NCBI GenBank assembly: GCA_016218465.1
Contig: JACREA010000143.1
Coordinates: forward strand, 1-19,675
Reading direction: 5' to 3'
DNA length: 19,675 bases
DNA from: Nitrosomonadales bacterium
GTDB lineage: Bacteria; Pseudomonadota; Gammaproteobacteria; Burkholderiales; Gallionellaceae
Shown in pieces: positions 7,878 to 14,915 of this stretch; position 1 is the first letter of the stretch, and every line of letters begins with the position of its first letter. The notes under the pieces are model-generated. The model made no database searches and was not told the DNA's origin. It worked only from the letters and a program-made list of their open reading frames with translations. The position numbers and the translations under genes were made by a program.

Positions 7878-8993
7878 ATGAACGTAATCTCTATTCCTTT
7901 ACTTGCAATCTTGTTGCTGGCTTTGCCGACTGCAGTACAGTCGACCGAATTCAAGCAAGCCGATCCAGTAATCATCGAGCCGGTTGGCAGCACTTCGGCA
8001 ACAGCGGAATCGACGGAACTCGTCATCTGCGCAGTCGGGGACATCATGCTGGATGGTACGGCGCGACCGGTGATGGCTGAACAGGGCTACGACTATCCGT
8101 TCGTCAAGATGCTCTCGTATTTCACCGGCGCGCAAATCATCTTTGGCAATGTGGAAGGCCCGCTCACGGATCGGGGCACACCCGAAGAGGGCAAAACTTT
8201 TGTGTTCCGCTCGCCGCCAGACAAAGTTGGTGCCGCCCTCAGAGCAGCCGGTTTTAACGTCGTATCGCTCGCCAACAACCACACTCTCGATTACGGCGCA
8301 GACGGGCTCATTCAGACTATTGAGACGCTGGATGCGGCCGGCATCCAGCACACCGGCGCCGGCGCCGACCTGATGGCGGCGCGCCAACCCGCATTGATCC
8401 AGGTTAACGGCTTGAAGGTCGCAATACTCGCCTATTCGATGACTTTACCGGAGAGTTTTTTTGCTGGCCCGAACAAGGCGGGAACTGCCTTTGGTCATGA
8501 GTCCCAAGTATCCGCCGATGTGATGGCTGCACACAAGCAAGCCGATATCGTGCTGGTATCGTTCCATTGGGGGCAGGAAGGCAAAACCGTACTGCGCGAC
8601 TACCAGACGCATATTGGCCATATCGCGATTGACGCCGGTGCACACGCTGTCATCGGACATCACCCGCACATCCTGCAAGGCATCGAACAGTACAAGGACG
8701 GTGTCATTCTCTACAGCCTCGGCAACTTCACCTTTGGCTCTTACAGCATGAATTCCACGCGCAGTGCCGTGGCCCAGTTGCGCTTCCGCAATGCCCGTCT
8801 TCAGAGTGTACGAATGTTTCCCATCAACGTGAACAACTTCGAGGTGCAGTTCCAGCCACAGCCCCTGACCGGTACGGCAGCTGATGCCGTGATTGACGAG
8901 TTGCGCATGCTATCTGCCTCGCTCAATACCCGTGTGAACAACGACAACGGCACCGGTTTGGTGACTCTGGAAGAGACCACACCGGTGCCGTGA
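7878..8993 (+). CDS. Secreted CapA/PgsA-family protein (metallophosphatase-like)
   Basis: A 371-residue protein of the CapA family, which has a calcineurin-like metallophosphoesterase fold and was named for poly-gamma-glutamate capsule synthesis in Bacillus. Residues 1-22 look like a signal peptide (MNVISIPLLAILLLALPTAV). The metal-site motifs are all there: GDIMLDG, GNVEGPL, LANNHTLDYG, SFHWGQE, GHHPHILQG and YSLGNF. The gene lies 33 bases after anmK with no obvious ribosome site; a four-codon reading frame (7867-7881) ends in an ATGA overlap with its start, so coupled translation is possible. No capB/capC homologue is present, so a role in polyglutamate synthesis is not supported; a periplasmic hydrolase or phosphatase role linked to the wall-recycling neighbours is a guess. 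Confidence 0.9.
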   Translation: MNVISIPLLAILLLALPTAVQSTEFKQADPVIIEPVGSTSATAESTELVICAVGDIMLDGTARPVMAEQGYDYPFVKMLSYFTGAQIIFGNVEGPLTDRGTPEEGKTFVFRSPPDKVGAALRAAGFNVVSLANNHTLDYGADGLIQTIETLDAAGIQHTGAGADLMAARQPALIQVNGLKVAILAYSMTLPESFFAGPNKAGTAFGHESQVSADVMAAHKQADIVLVSFHWGQEGKTVLRDYQTHIGHIAIDAGAHAVIGHHPHILQGIEQYKDGVILYSLGNFTFGSYSMNSTRSAVAQLRFRNARLQSVRMFPINVNNFEVQFQPQPLTGTAADAVIDELRMLSASLNTRVNNDNGTGLVTLEETTPVP

Positions 8994-9059
8994 ACATGCA
9001 GTAGTGAAAGCGAGCCGCTTTTGGCGATGCAACTGTGAGCGAAGGTTGACTAAATCTGT

Positions 9060-9410
9060 CTAAGCCGAGAAGGACGATCCGCAGCCGCACGTAGTCGTAG
9101 CATTCGGGTTCCTGATGATGAACTGCGAGCCTTCAATGCCATCCTTGTAGTCGATTTCCGCGCCTACCAGATACTGAAAACTCATCGGGTCAATCAGCAA
9201 CTGCACGCCGTTCTTGTTCAACACGGTGTCATCTTCGTTTACCTCTTCGTCGAAGGTGAAGCCATATTGAAAACCGGAGCAGCCTCCACCGCTGACAAAT
9301 ACACGAAGCTTGAGGCCGGCATTGCCTTCTTCCTCGATCAATTGTTTTACTTTGTTTGCCGCATTGTCTGTAAACAGCAGCGGATCTTGCACTTCAGTTA
9401 TTGCATTCAA
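9060..9410 (-). CDS. erpA: A-type iron-sulfur cluster insertion protein ErpA
   Basis: A-type Fe-S carrier (116 residues) that delivers clusters to target apoproteins. The three conserved cysteines are present: C44 in SGGGCSGFQYGF and C108/C110 in the CGCGSSFS tail. The start is a TTG (codons TTG AAT GCA), six bases after an AAGGAGA ribosome site; the nearby ATG is out of frame and hits a stop after two codons, so TTG is well supported. It ends the minus-strand argC operon, 17 bases after the bactofilin gene, and converges with the CapA gene. The long FTFDEEVNEDDT stretch fits ErpA better than IscA or SufA. Confidence 0.95.
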   Translation of the reverse strand: MNAITEVQDPLLFTDNAANKVKQLIEEEGNAGLKLRVFVSGGGCSGFQYGFTFDEEVNEDDTVLNKNGVQLLIDPMSFQYLVGAEIDYKDGIEGSQFIIRNPNATTTCGCGSSFSA

Positions 9411-9427
9411 TTTGTTCTCCTTAAAGA

Positions 9428-9835
9428 TTATTCGCCACCGCCAGCCTTGAACGCCACCACTTTTTCATCTGCTTCAGGTTTGCCGTGTATCAGCCGCCCT
9501 TCAATGATCGCGCCCAGCTGGATTTGCATGGTTTTGTAGTGAATATCTCCTGTGACCTTGGCTTTGCCTTGTAGTTCCAGATATTCGCTGGTTGATACCG
9601 GTCCGTTGATCGTACCATTGGTTACCAGATGGGTAACGCTGACTTCGCCATTCACCTGTGCATGTTCACTCAACACCAATGTGCTCGGTTTGCCCGGCGT
9701 GGCAATAACATTGCCATTCACATAACCGTCAACACGCAATCCGCCACTGAAATTTATATCCCCTCCAATGATCGCATTCGCTCCGATCAGCGTATCGATC
9801 TGGGTTTGCGGCTTACTGTGTTTTTTTTCGAACAT
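9428..9835 (-). CDS. Bactofilin family polymer-forming protein
   Basis: Bactofilins (DUF583) polymerise without nucleotide into filaments or patches at the inner membrane and organise cell shape or peptidoglycan enzymes. This 135-residue protein has a short polar N-terminus, then a right-handed beta-helix core visible as a run of short glycine-spaced repeats (IDTLIGANAIIGGDINFSG, LRVDGYVNGNVIATPG, VNGEVSVTHLVTNGTING, AKVTGDIHYKTMQIQLGAIIEG) and a charged tail. The ATG at 9835 is used: AAGGAG lies six bases upstream, while an in-frame TTG at 9838 would be too close. It sits 16 bases after the gene for the coiled-coil membrane protein, which is a candidate partner, though this is only inferred from position. 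Confidence 0.93.
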   Translation of the reverse strand: MFEKKHSKPQTQIDTLIGANAIIGGDINFSGGLRVDGYVNGNVIATPGKPSTLVLSEHAQVNGEVSVTHLVTNGTINGPVSTSEYLELQGKAKVTGDIHYKTMQIQLGAIIEGRLIHGKPEADEKVVAFKAGGGE

Positions 9836-9851
9836 CAATTACTCCTTAAGC

Positions 9852-10589
9852 TTATGAGGGACTCACACTCTGCCGCACCTTCGGCTCAACCATGCCTTTT
9901 TCGAAAATGCGCACTTGCACGTTTTCCAGCTGCGCCTCCGGTGGCAACTGAATATGTTGCTCTATGCGCTGATAATACCTGAAATTGAGCTGAAATTGGG
10001 CATTCCCGGTCGCGTCTTGCGTGAATACATGGGTAGAAGTCTGCCCATTTTCTACTACCGTAGCGACCAACTGATAGCTGCCATTAAACTGCTTGACGCG
10101 CTGACCACCCCTCACCAGCAACATGCGCAAATTGTATTCGCCGGGCATCGTATCCCGATCCAGCCTTAAACGGTGTACACCCAGTTCGCCCTCTTTGTTG
10201 TCTGACGCAGTGAGATCCTGAAAAAACACAAGATCTTCCTGAAGCCGGTCATTTTCATCCGACAGATTTTTTAGCTGTTTGGCCGTCTCCAGGTTACTGG
10301 CCTGCTCGATTTGAATTTGCCGTTCATCTTGCGCAACCTGTTTAGTCAGAAGCTCATTTTTTTCACTCAGTTTAACAACCTGATCGCGCAGCCTGGCCAG
10401 CTCCTGCTCAGCTTTGCCGCGATGAAAACCGGCCAACTCCAACCCGCTGTCATATGCCCACCAGGCCAATCCGATTGCAGCCAGCACGAATGGCAGCATC
10501 ATGCCCCAGCGCAAATACCAAGGATGGTGGGGCCGCACCTTCATCTGCGGTGAGGAAATGCTGAATCTGCGTTCTACCCCGCGCCACAT
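9852..10589 (-). CDS. Single-pass membrane protein with coiled coil (DUF6776-like)
   Basis: A 245-residue protein of unknown function that I place, from memory and context, with the DUF6776-type proteins found beside bactofilin genes in Betaproteobacteria. It has a short cytoplasmic N-terminus, a transmembrane segment at about 28-45 (WGMMLPFVLAAIGLAWWAY), a coiled coil from about 57 to 125 (AEQELARLRDQVVKLSEKNE onwards, heptad-like leucines) and a beta-rich periplasmic C-terminal domain. The start ATG follows the argC stop by one base (TGA T ATG), so translation is coupled; an in-frame ATG at 10544 is the alternative. The topology would suit a scaffold between the membrane and the wall. Confidence 0.82.
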   Translation of the reverse strand: MWRGVERRFSISSPQMKVRPHHPWYLRWGMMLPFVLAAIGLAWWAYDSGLELAGFHRGKAEQELARLRDQVVKLSEKNELLTKQVAQDERQIQIEQASNLETAKQLKNLSDENDRLQEDLVFFQDLTASDNKEGELGVHRLRLDRDTMPGEYNLRMLLVRGGQRVKQFNGSYQLVATVVENGQTSTHVFTQDATGNAQFQLNFRYYQRIEQHIQLPPEAQLENVQVRIFEKGMVEPKVRQSVSPS

Positions 10590-10590
10590 A

Positions 10591-11619
10591 TCAGGGCAAC
10601 AAAGGAACGTTATTCAAGGCTGTGGCCTCCGGCAATCCGAACATGATGTTCATGTTCTGCACCGCCTGCCCTGCCGCGCCCTTGACCAGATTATCGATCA
10701 CCGACAGCACCACCACGGTATCGCCGCCCTGCGGCCGATGCACGGCAATGCGGCAATGGTTTGCGCCGCGCACCGAGTGCGTCTCGGGCAAGCTGCCTGA
10801 CGGCATCACATCCACAAAAGGCTCGCTGGCATAACGCTGCTCAAACAGCGCCTGCAAATCCACCTCCCGCGTCAGCCTGCCATACAGCGTGGCATGGATA
10901 CCGCGGATCATCGGCGTAAGGTGCGGCACGAAGGTCAGCCCGACTGGATTGCCCAGCACGCGCGCCAAACCCTGCCTGATCTCCGGCAAATGCCGGTGTC
11001 CACCCACTCCGTAAGCCTTGAAATTGTCCGCAGCCTCAGAAAATAAATATGCAATTTCCGCTTTGCGACCAGCACCGGAAACTCCCGATTTTGCGTCGGC
11101 AATCAAACTGTCCGAAGCAATCGCGCCCGCTTCCAGCAACGGGATGAAACCCAACTGCACCGCTGTCGGATAACAGCCCGGATTGGCGACCAGCCGTGCC
11201 GATTTGATTTGCGCCCGATTCACCTCGGGCAGGCCGTACACCGCCTCGGCGACCAAGTCCGGACACGCATGCGTCATCCCATACCATTTTTCCCATACCG
11301 CTATATCCTTGATACGGAAGTCCGCAGCCAGATCGATCACCCTTACGCCGGCATCCAGCAAAGCACGCGCTTGCTGCATGGCAATACCATTCGGGGTAGC
11401 GAAGAACACCAGGTCGCATTTTTCGAGATGTGCCTGATCCGGGTGAGTAAACGGCAAATCCACGTAGCCGCGCAAGCTGGGAAACATTTGACTGACCGGC
11501 GTACCGGCATCGGCGCGCGAGGTAATCACCTGCAAGGAAACCTGCGGATGCGCCGCCAGCAGGCGCAGCAATTCGACTCCGGTGTAGCCTGTGCCGCCAA
11601 CTATGCCAACTTTAATCAT
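10591..11619 (-). CDS. argC: N-acetyl-gamma-glutamyl-phosphate reductase
   Basis: Third step of arginine synthesis: NADPH-dependent reduction of N-acetylglutamyl-5-phosphate to the semialdehyde. The 342-residue protein has the NADP-binding loop GIVGGTGYTG near the N-terminus, the catalytic cysteine in ANPGCYPT, the SGVSGAGRK motif and the HRHLPEI segment characteristic of ArgC. Three ATGs are close together (11631, 11622, 11619). I chose 11619 (MIKVGIVGG) because GGAAG lies five bases upstream and the length fits; 11622 is nearly as good. It is separated from rpsI by a terminator hairpin and seems to have its own promoter, so it may be read independently of the ribosomal genes. Confidence 0.96.
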   Translation of the reverse strand: MIKVGIVGGTGYTGVELLRLLAAHPQVSLQVITSRADAGTPVSQMFPSLRGYVDLPFTHPDQAHLEKCDLVFFATPNGIAMQQARALLDAGVRVIDLAADFRIKDIAVWEKWYGMTHACPDLVAEAVYGLPEVNRAQIKSARLVANPGCYPTAVQLGFIPLLEAGAIASDSLIADAKSGVSGAGRKAEIAYLFSEAADNFKAYGVGGHRHLPEIRQGLARVLGNPVGLTFVPHLTPMIRGIHATLYGRLTREVDLQALFEQRYASEPFVDVMPSGSLPETHSVRGANHCRIAVHRPQGGDTVVVLSVIDNLVKGAAGQAVQNMNIMFGLPEATALNNVPLLP

Positions 11620-11645
11620 CATTGCTTCCATAAATAACGCTGTGT

Positions 11646-11651
11646 ATTCTA
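11646..11651 (-). promoter_or_regulatory. Possible -10 element for argC
   Basis: On the minus strand a TAGAAT hexamer lies between the rpsI terminator hairpin and the argC start, placing a transcript start near 11639 and a leader of about 20 bases. The matching -35 region (T-rich, overlapping the terminator tail) is poor, so this is tentative. Confidence 0.35.
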
Positions 11652-11667
11652 CAACAAAAACCTAATG

Positions 11668-11690
11668 AAAAAGCCGCCCGAAGGCGGCTT
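11668..11690 (-). terminator. Rho-independent terminator after rpsI
   Basis: Minus strand: GCCGCC, loop TTCG, GGCGGC, then five T. A perfect six-pair GC stem closed by a stable UUCG tetraloop with a U tract, 44 bases after the rpsI stop. On the plus strand the U tract is only three, so it acts mainly on minus-strand transcription. It should limit ribosomal-operon transcripts before argC. Confidence 0.85.
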
Positions 11691-11733
11691 TGCTGTTTGT
11701 CCGACCAGCCCTTCATCAGGGTTGGAACAGGTT

Positions 11734-12126
11734 TTAGCGTTTGGAGAACTGCTTGCGGCGGCGCGCCTTGCGCAGGCCGACTTTTTTACGCTCGACTTCA
11801 CGCGCATCGCGGGTAACCAGACCGGCTTGTTTCAGCACAGTTTTGAACGATGCATCGTAATCGATCAAAGCGCGGGTAATGCCATGGCGCACCGCACCGG
11901 CCTGGCCGGATTCGCCGCCACCAGTAACGTTCACCATGATGTCGAACTTGCTCAAGGTATCGGTCAGGGTCAGTGGCTGGCGCACGACCATGCGCCCGGT
12001 TTCACGGGAAAAGAACACGTCTACCGGCTTGTCGTTCACCACGATGTTGCCCTTGCCTGCCTTCATAAATACACGAGCCACCGCGCTCTTGCGACGACCG
12101 GTACCGTAGTTATAACTTACGCTCAT
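11734..12126 (-). CDS. rpsI: 30S ribosomal protein S9
   Basis: Protein of the 30S head (130 residues) whose C-terminal tail reaches the P-site tRNA. The sequence is canonical: YGTGRRKSAVARVFMKAG near the start, GGGESGQAGAVRHGI in the middle and the basic tail ending QFSKR, where the terminal arginine contacts tRNA. The ATG lies two bases after the rplM stop, so the pair is translationally linked, as in nearly all bacteria. Confidence 0.98.
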   Translation of the reverse strand: MSVSYNYGTGRRKSAVARVFMKAGKGNIVVNDKPVDVFFSRETGRMVVRQPLTLTDTLSKFDIMVNVTGGGESGQAGAVRHGITRALIDYDASFKTVLKQAGLVTRDAREVERKKVGLRKARRRKQFSKR

Positions 12127-12128
12127 GG

Positions 12129-12566
12129 TTATGCTTTCAACAAATTAACTGGTTTCGGTTGCTGCGCTTCATGAGGATGCGCCGCGCCGGCATACACCTT
12201 CATCTTGCGCAACATTGCATAGCCCAGCGGGCCTTTCGGCAACATACCCTTGACTGCTTTTTCCAGAACACGGCTGGGGTGACGCGCCTGCATCTTGGCA
12301 AAGTTGGTGGTGTACAGGCCGCCCGGATAAGTGGTGTGGCGGTGATACAACTTGGCTTCCGCCTTGTTGCCGGTCACGCGCAGCTTGTCCGCATTGACTA
12401 CCACGACGAAATCGCCGGTATCCACGTGCGGCGTGTAAATCGCCTTGTGTTTGCCACGCAGACGCGCGGCAATTTGTGCGGCCAAACGACCCAGCACCTG
12501 ATCTGCTGCGTCAACCAGAAGCCAGTCATGCTGGACTTCATGGGGCTTAGCGGAAAATGTTTTCAT
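12129..12566 (-). CDS. rplM: 50S ribosomal protein L13
   Basis: Early-assembling 50S protein (145 residues). It begins MKTFSAKPHEVQHDWLLVDA, the usual L13 start, and carries GRLAAQIAARLRGKHK, the HTTYPGG loop and GMLPKGPLG. The ATG at 12566 is chosen because 16 upstream in-frame residues are unlike L13; an AGGA motif lies nine bases before it. First gene of the rplM-rpsI operon, behind a near-consensus promoter. Confidence 0.98.
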   Translation of the reverse strand: MKTFSAKPHEVQHDWLLVDAADQVLGRLAAQIAARLRGKHKAIYTPHVDTGDFVVVVNADKLRVTGNKAEAKLYHRHTTYPGGLYTTNFAKMQARHPSRVLEKAVKGMLPKGPLGYAMLRKMKVYAGAAHPHEAQQPKPVNLLKA

Positions 12567-12612
12567 AACCACAATTCCTAAAAATTCAATAAGTAAACCT
12601 CGAAGGGCGCGC

Positions 12613-12642
12613 ATTCTATTGCAGCCAGCCCGCCACTGTCAA
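12613..12642 (-). promoter_or_regulatory. Strong predicted promoter of rplM-rpsI
   Basis: Minus strand: perfect TTGACA (-35), an 18-base spacer and TAGAAT (-10). The start would fall near 12606, with a leader of about 40 bases. This is the best consensus match in the window, as expected for ribosomal genes. Confidence 0.75.
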
Positions 12643-12724
12643 ACGCTATTTGGCCTCGGGACCGTCATCCTTCCCGTCGGCATTTCCACAGGAATTGCAT
12701 GGAAATATATGAAAGCATGTAAGA

Positions 12725-12753
12725 TTGTGTCCGTTCCGGCAATTTTCTATAAT
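12725..12753 (+). promoter_or_regulatory. Predicted promoter at the ydcF-like gene
   Basis: Plus strand: TTGTGT (-35), a 17-base spacer and a perfect TATAAT (-10) at 12748-12753. The -10 box ends only three bases before the ATG at 12757, so its start point would fall at or just inside the coding region; see the separate finding. Confidence 0.45.
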
Positions 12754-12756
12754 TAT

Positions 12757-13524
12757 ATGTCCTGGTTCATCACCAACGCCATTGCCACTTTCCTGCTGCC
12801 GCCGCTTAGCTTGCTGCTTTTGCTCGCGCTGGGCATCTTGCTGATCTATCGCAACCGCAGACTTGCCAAGCCGCTGATACTTGCCGCATTCGGCTTGCTC
12901 TGGATCGCTTCCACGCCTTATTTTGCCGAGGGTGCGCTGCACATACTGGAAGCGCAAACTGCGCCTCTGGATGACAGTCGTAAAAATGCCGATGCGATTG
13001 TGATACACGGCGGCGGGACGTATTTCCTCGCGCCGGAATATGCAGGACAGGACGTCATCAGCAACCAAACTCTGGTGCGCTTGCGCTACGGCGCGAAGCT
13101 GCAGCGCGAGACAAGCAAACCGATACTGGTGACCGGCGGTAAACCGGGGGGCAATAGTCTTTCCGAGGCACAACAAATGCGCGAGTCATTGGAACAGGAT
13201 TTCCGCGTGCCGGTGCGCTGGACAGAAGATGCGTCCGATAACACTTCTGAAAATGCCCACCACTCTTTCCGCATTCTGCAACAAGCGGGAATACGCAAAA
13301 TCTATCTTGTCACCCACGCATGGCACATGCCACGTGCCGCCGGAGTATTCCGCCATGCCGGATTCGAGGTAGTCGAAGCACCCACTGCTTTTACCACACG
13401 CTATCGGTTCGACCTGCTGGCATTTCTGCCGCGCGCCGAATCTCTGCTCGACAGCAAATTTTTTGTACACGAAGTTATCGGATTGCTCTGGTATCGGGTA
13501 AAGTCAGCAATCTCCAATAATTAA
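12757..13524 (+). CDS. YdcF/DUF218 family membrane protein
   Basis: A 255-residue member of the YdcF-like DUF218 family (ElyC and SanA relatives), inner-membrane proteins tied to envelope integrity and lipid-carrier or peptidoglycan metabolism; the biochemical activity is not settled. Two hydrophobic segments (about 8-31 and 38-53) precede the DUF218 domain. The domain shows ADAIVIHGGG (79-87), LVTGGKPGG, the acidic SDNTSENA motif and VTHAWHMPRA. Start choice: the ATG at 12757 (MSWFITNAIATFLLPP) matches the family's usual N-terminus but lacks a ribosome site. An in-frame ATG at 12709 with a weak GGAA just upstream would add 16 residues. It is divergent from rplM, and an OsmC gene follows after 17 bases. 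Confidence 0.9.
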   Translation: MSWFITNAIATFLLPPLSLLLLLALGILLIYRNRRLAKPLILAAFGLLWIASTPYFAEGALHILEAQTAPLDDSRKNADAIVIHGGGTYFLAPEYAGQDVISNQTLVRLRYGAKLQRETSKPILVTGGKPGGNSLSEAQQMRESLEQDFRVPVRWTEDASDNTSENAHHSFRILQQAGIRKIYLVTHAWHMPRAAGVFRHAGFEVVEAPTAFTTRYRFDLLAFLPRAESLLDSKFFVHEVIGLLWYRVKSAISNN

Positions 13525-13541
13525 CAAGGCAAAGGATCAAT

Positions 13542-13958
13542 ATGAAAGCACGCGTCAAATGGGTGGAACAAGCCTCTTTTTTGGGTGAAACCGAAAGCAA
13601 TCACGCTGTATTGATGGACGGCCCACCCACCGCAGGCGGCCGCAACCTCGGCCCGCGCCCGATGGAAATGCTGCTGCTCGGCACAGGCGGCTGCACCAGC
13701 TTCGATGTTGTCAGCATCCTGAAAAAAAGCCGCCAGGCAATTACCGACTGCTATGTGGAACTGGAGGCAGAACGCGCCGAAACCGATCCCAAAGTATTCA
13801 CCAAAATCCACATGCACTTCGTCGTCACGGGCAAGGACATCAAGCCGGATGCCGTTGAAAAAGCCATCAAACTATCGGCTGAGAAATACTGCTCGGCATC
13901 CATCATGCTCGGCGCAACTGCCGCAATCACGCATGATTTTGAGGTGATTCAGGAATAG
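13542..13958 (+). CDS. OsmC family protein
   Basis: A 138-residue OsmC-family protein, likely a thiol peroxidase acting on organic hydroperoxides, of the small YhfA-like branch. Both conserved cysteines are present: C51 in GTGGCTSFDV and C117 in EKYCSAS, with an additional C70. The family works as an intertwined dimer with the two cysteines at the subunit interface. An AAGGATC ribosome site lies five bases before the ATG. Only 17 bases separate it from the YdcF-like gene, so the two are probably co-transcribed. A strong palindrome follows 12 bases after its stop. Confidence 0.92.
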   Translation: MKARVKWVEQASFLGETESNHAVLMDGPPTAGGRNLGPRPMEMLLLGTGGCTSFDVVSILKKSRQAITDCYVELEAERAETDPKVFTKIHMHFVVTGKDIKPDAVEKAIKLSAEKYCSASIMLGATAAITHDFEVIQE

Positions 13959-13969
13959 TGGCGGCTGCG

Positions 13970-13994
13970 GTAGGGTGCATGGAATGCACCCTAC
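13970..13994. repeat. Perfect 11-bp palindrome, REP-like dispersed repeat
   Basis: GTAGGGTGCAT, three-base spacer GGA, ATGCACCCTAC: a perfect inverted repeat between the OsmC gene and the convergent cyclase gene. No U tract follows on either strand, so it is not a classical terminator. The GTAGGGTGC core resembles dispersed extragenic palindromes I recall from other proteobacterial genomes; only one copy is in this window. Confidence 0.7.
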
Positions 13995-14060
13995 GCCGAT
14001 TTGGTCGTCAGCTCCATGCCTTTGTAAGGCGCTGCAATCGGATTGTCCTAATTTGATTGC

Positions 14061-14915
14061 TCAGCGTGGCGCTACCGCCGCGTCGTTGGGCCATTCGACA
14101 GCGTGAACTCGAACCGGGCGCTCGAACCCCTTGAGGGAAACTTCTCCCATGTCTTGGAAGAGCAGGCCCTTTCCAATGCACAGCTCGGCAATCACGTTCG
14201 ATACCAGAATCTGTTCCGGCTGCGCGTGGGCGCAGAGCCGTGCGGCCAGTTGAACCGTCGATCCGAAGAGATCGCTATGATGCTCGACGGGCTCTCCCGC
14301 TGCGGCACCGATCCGCACCTGGATCAGGAACTCTGTGTGCTCCTGATGATATTGGGCCAACGCACGCTGAATCCGGGTTGCGCACCCAACTGCTGCAACC
14401 GCCGACACGAAAGCCGCCATAATGCCGTCTCCGGTATGCTTGACCTCACGACCGCCTGATGCGGTCAGGGCATCCCGGATGATTGTGTCGTGGATACGAA
14501 GCAGAACCATGGCCGCGTCATCCCCCAATCGTTGAGTCAACATCGTCGAGCCGACGATATCCGTGAAGAGAACGGTCCGGATACCGGGGTCTCGCTCGCT
14601 GCCCGCGCTGCCAGGGACTAAGGCCACCCCCGACGGGCTCGTTTCACCTCCGCCGAGGAATCCCTCCGCAAGCTCGGGCTCGACCTCGATAATCTTCTCA
14701 GCTACCTTGCCGTGTGCTTCCCGGTGAACCGAGATCGCCGCCTCCGCGCTAGGCGCATCAACGAGGCAGAAAAGTTTGCCGCGGCTCTCGTTGAACCAGT
14801 ACTTACGATATTCGACACCATACTTCCGCTGGGTCTCGAGATCGGCGGCGTGCGACTTATCAACCTCTTCCTCAGTGGCTCCGTGGATGTCATGGATGTC
14901 CATATACAATGGCAT
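14061..14915 (-). CDS. DUF4242 domain fused to class III adenylate/guanylate cyclase
   Basis: A 284-residue soluble protein with two parts. Residues 1-78 form a DUF4242 domain (MPLYMDIHDIHG, SHAADLETQRKYGV, GKLFCLVDAPSAEAA, VHREAHG), the family of the nickel-binding Streptomyces protein SCO4226. After a Gly/Ser linker, residues about 112-275 form a class III nucleotide cyclase that should make cAMP. Metal aspartates D119 (FTDIVGS) and D163 (TGDG), adenine-type K159, and transition-state R226 in AARL are present. The usual Asn of the VNxAAR motif is Gln (Q222). No membrane segment is seen. The ATG at 14915 has GGGAG five bases upstream. It sits alone between the OsmC gene and trpC, splitting neighbours it has no clear link with, which suggests an acquired gene. 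That the first domain senses a metal for the cyclase is my inference. Confidence 0.88.
   Translation of the reverse strand: MPLYMDIHDIHGATEEEVDKSHAADLETQRKYGVEYRKYWFNESRGKLFCLVDAPSAEAAISVHREAHGKVAEKIIEVEPELAEGFLGGGETSPSGVALVPGSAGSERDPGIRTVLFTDIVGSTMLTQRLGDDAAMVLLRIHDTIIRDALTASGGREVKHTGDGIMAAFVSAVAAVGCATRIQRALAQYHQEHTEFLIQVRIGAAAGEPVEHHSDLFGSTVQLAARLCAHAQPEQILVSNVIAELCIGKGLLFQDMGEVSLKGFERPVRVHAVEWPNDAAVAPR

Noticed and set aside
13995..14060. Nested inverted repeats (AAGGC/GCCTT; CCGATT/AATCGG) after the cyclase stop as an attC site
   Set aside because: No GTTRRRY end motif is present and the stems do not have attC layout.
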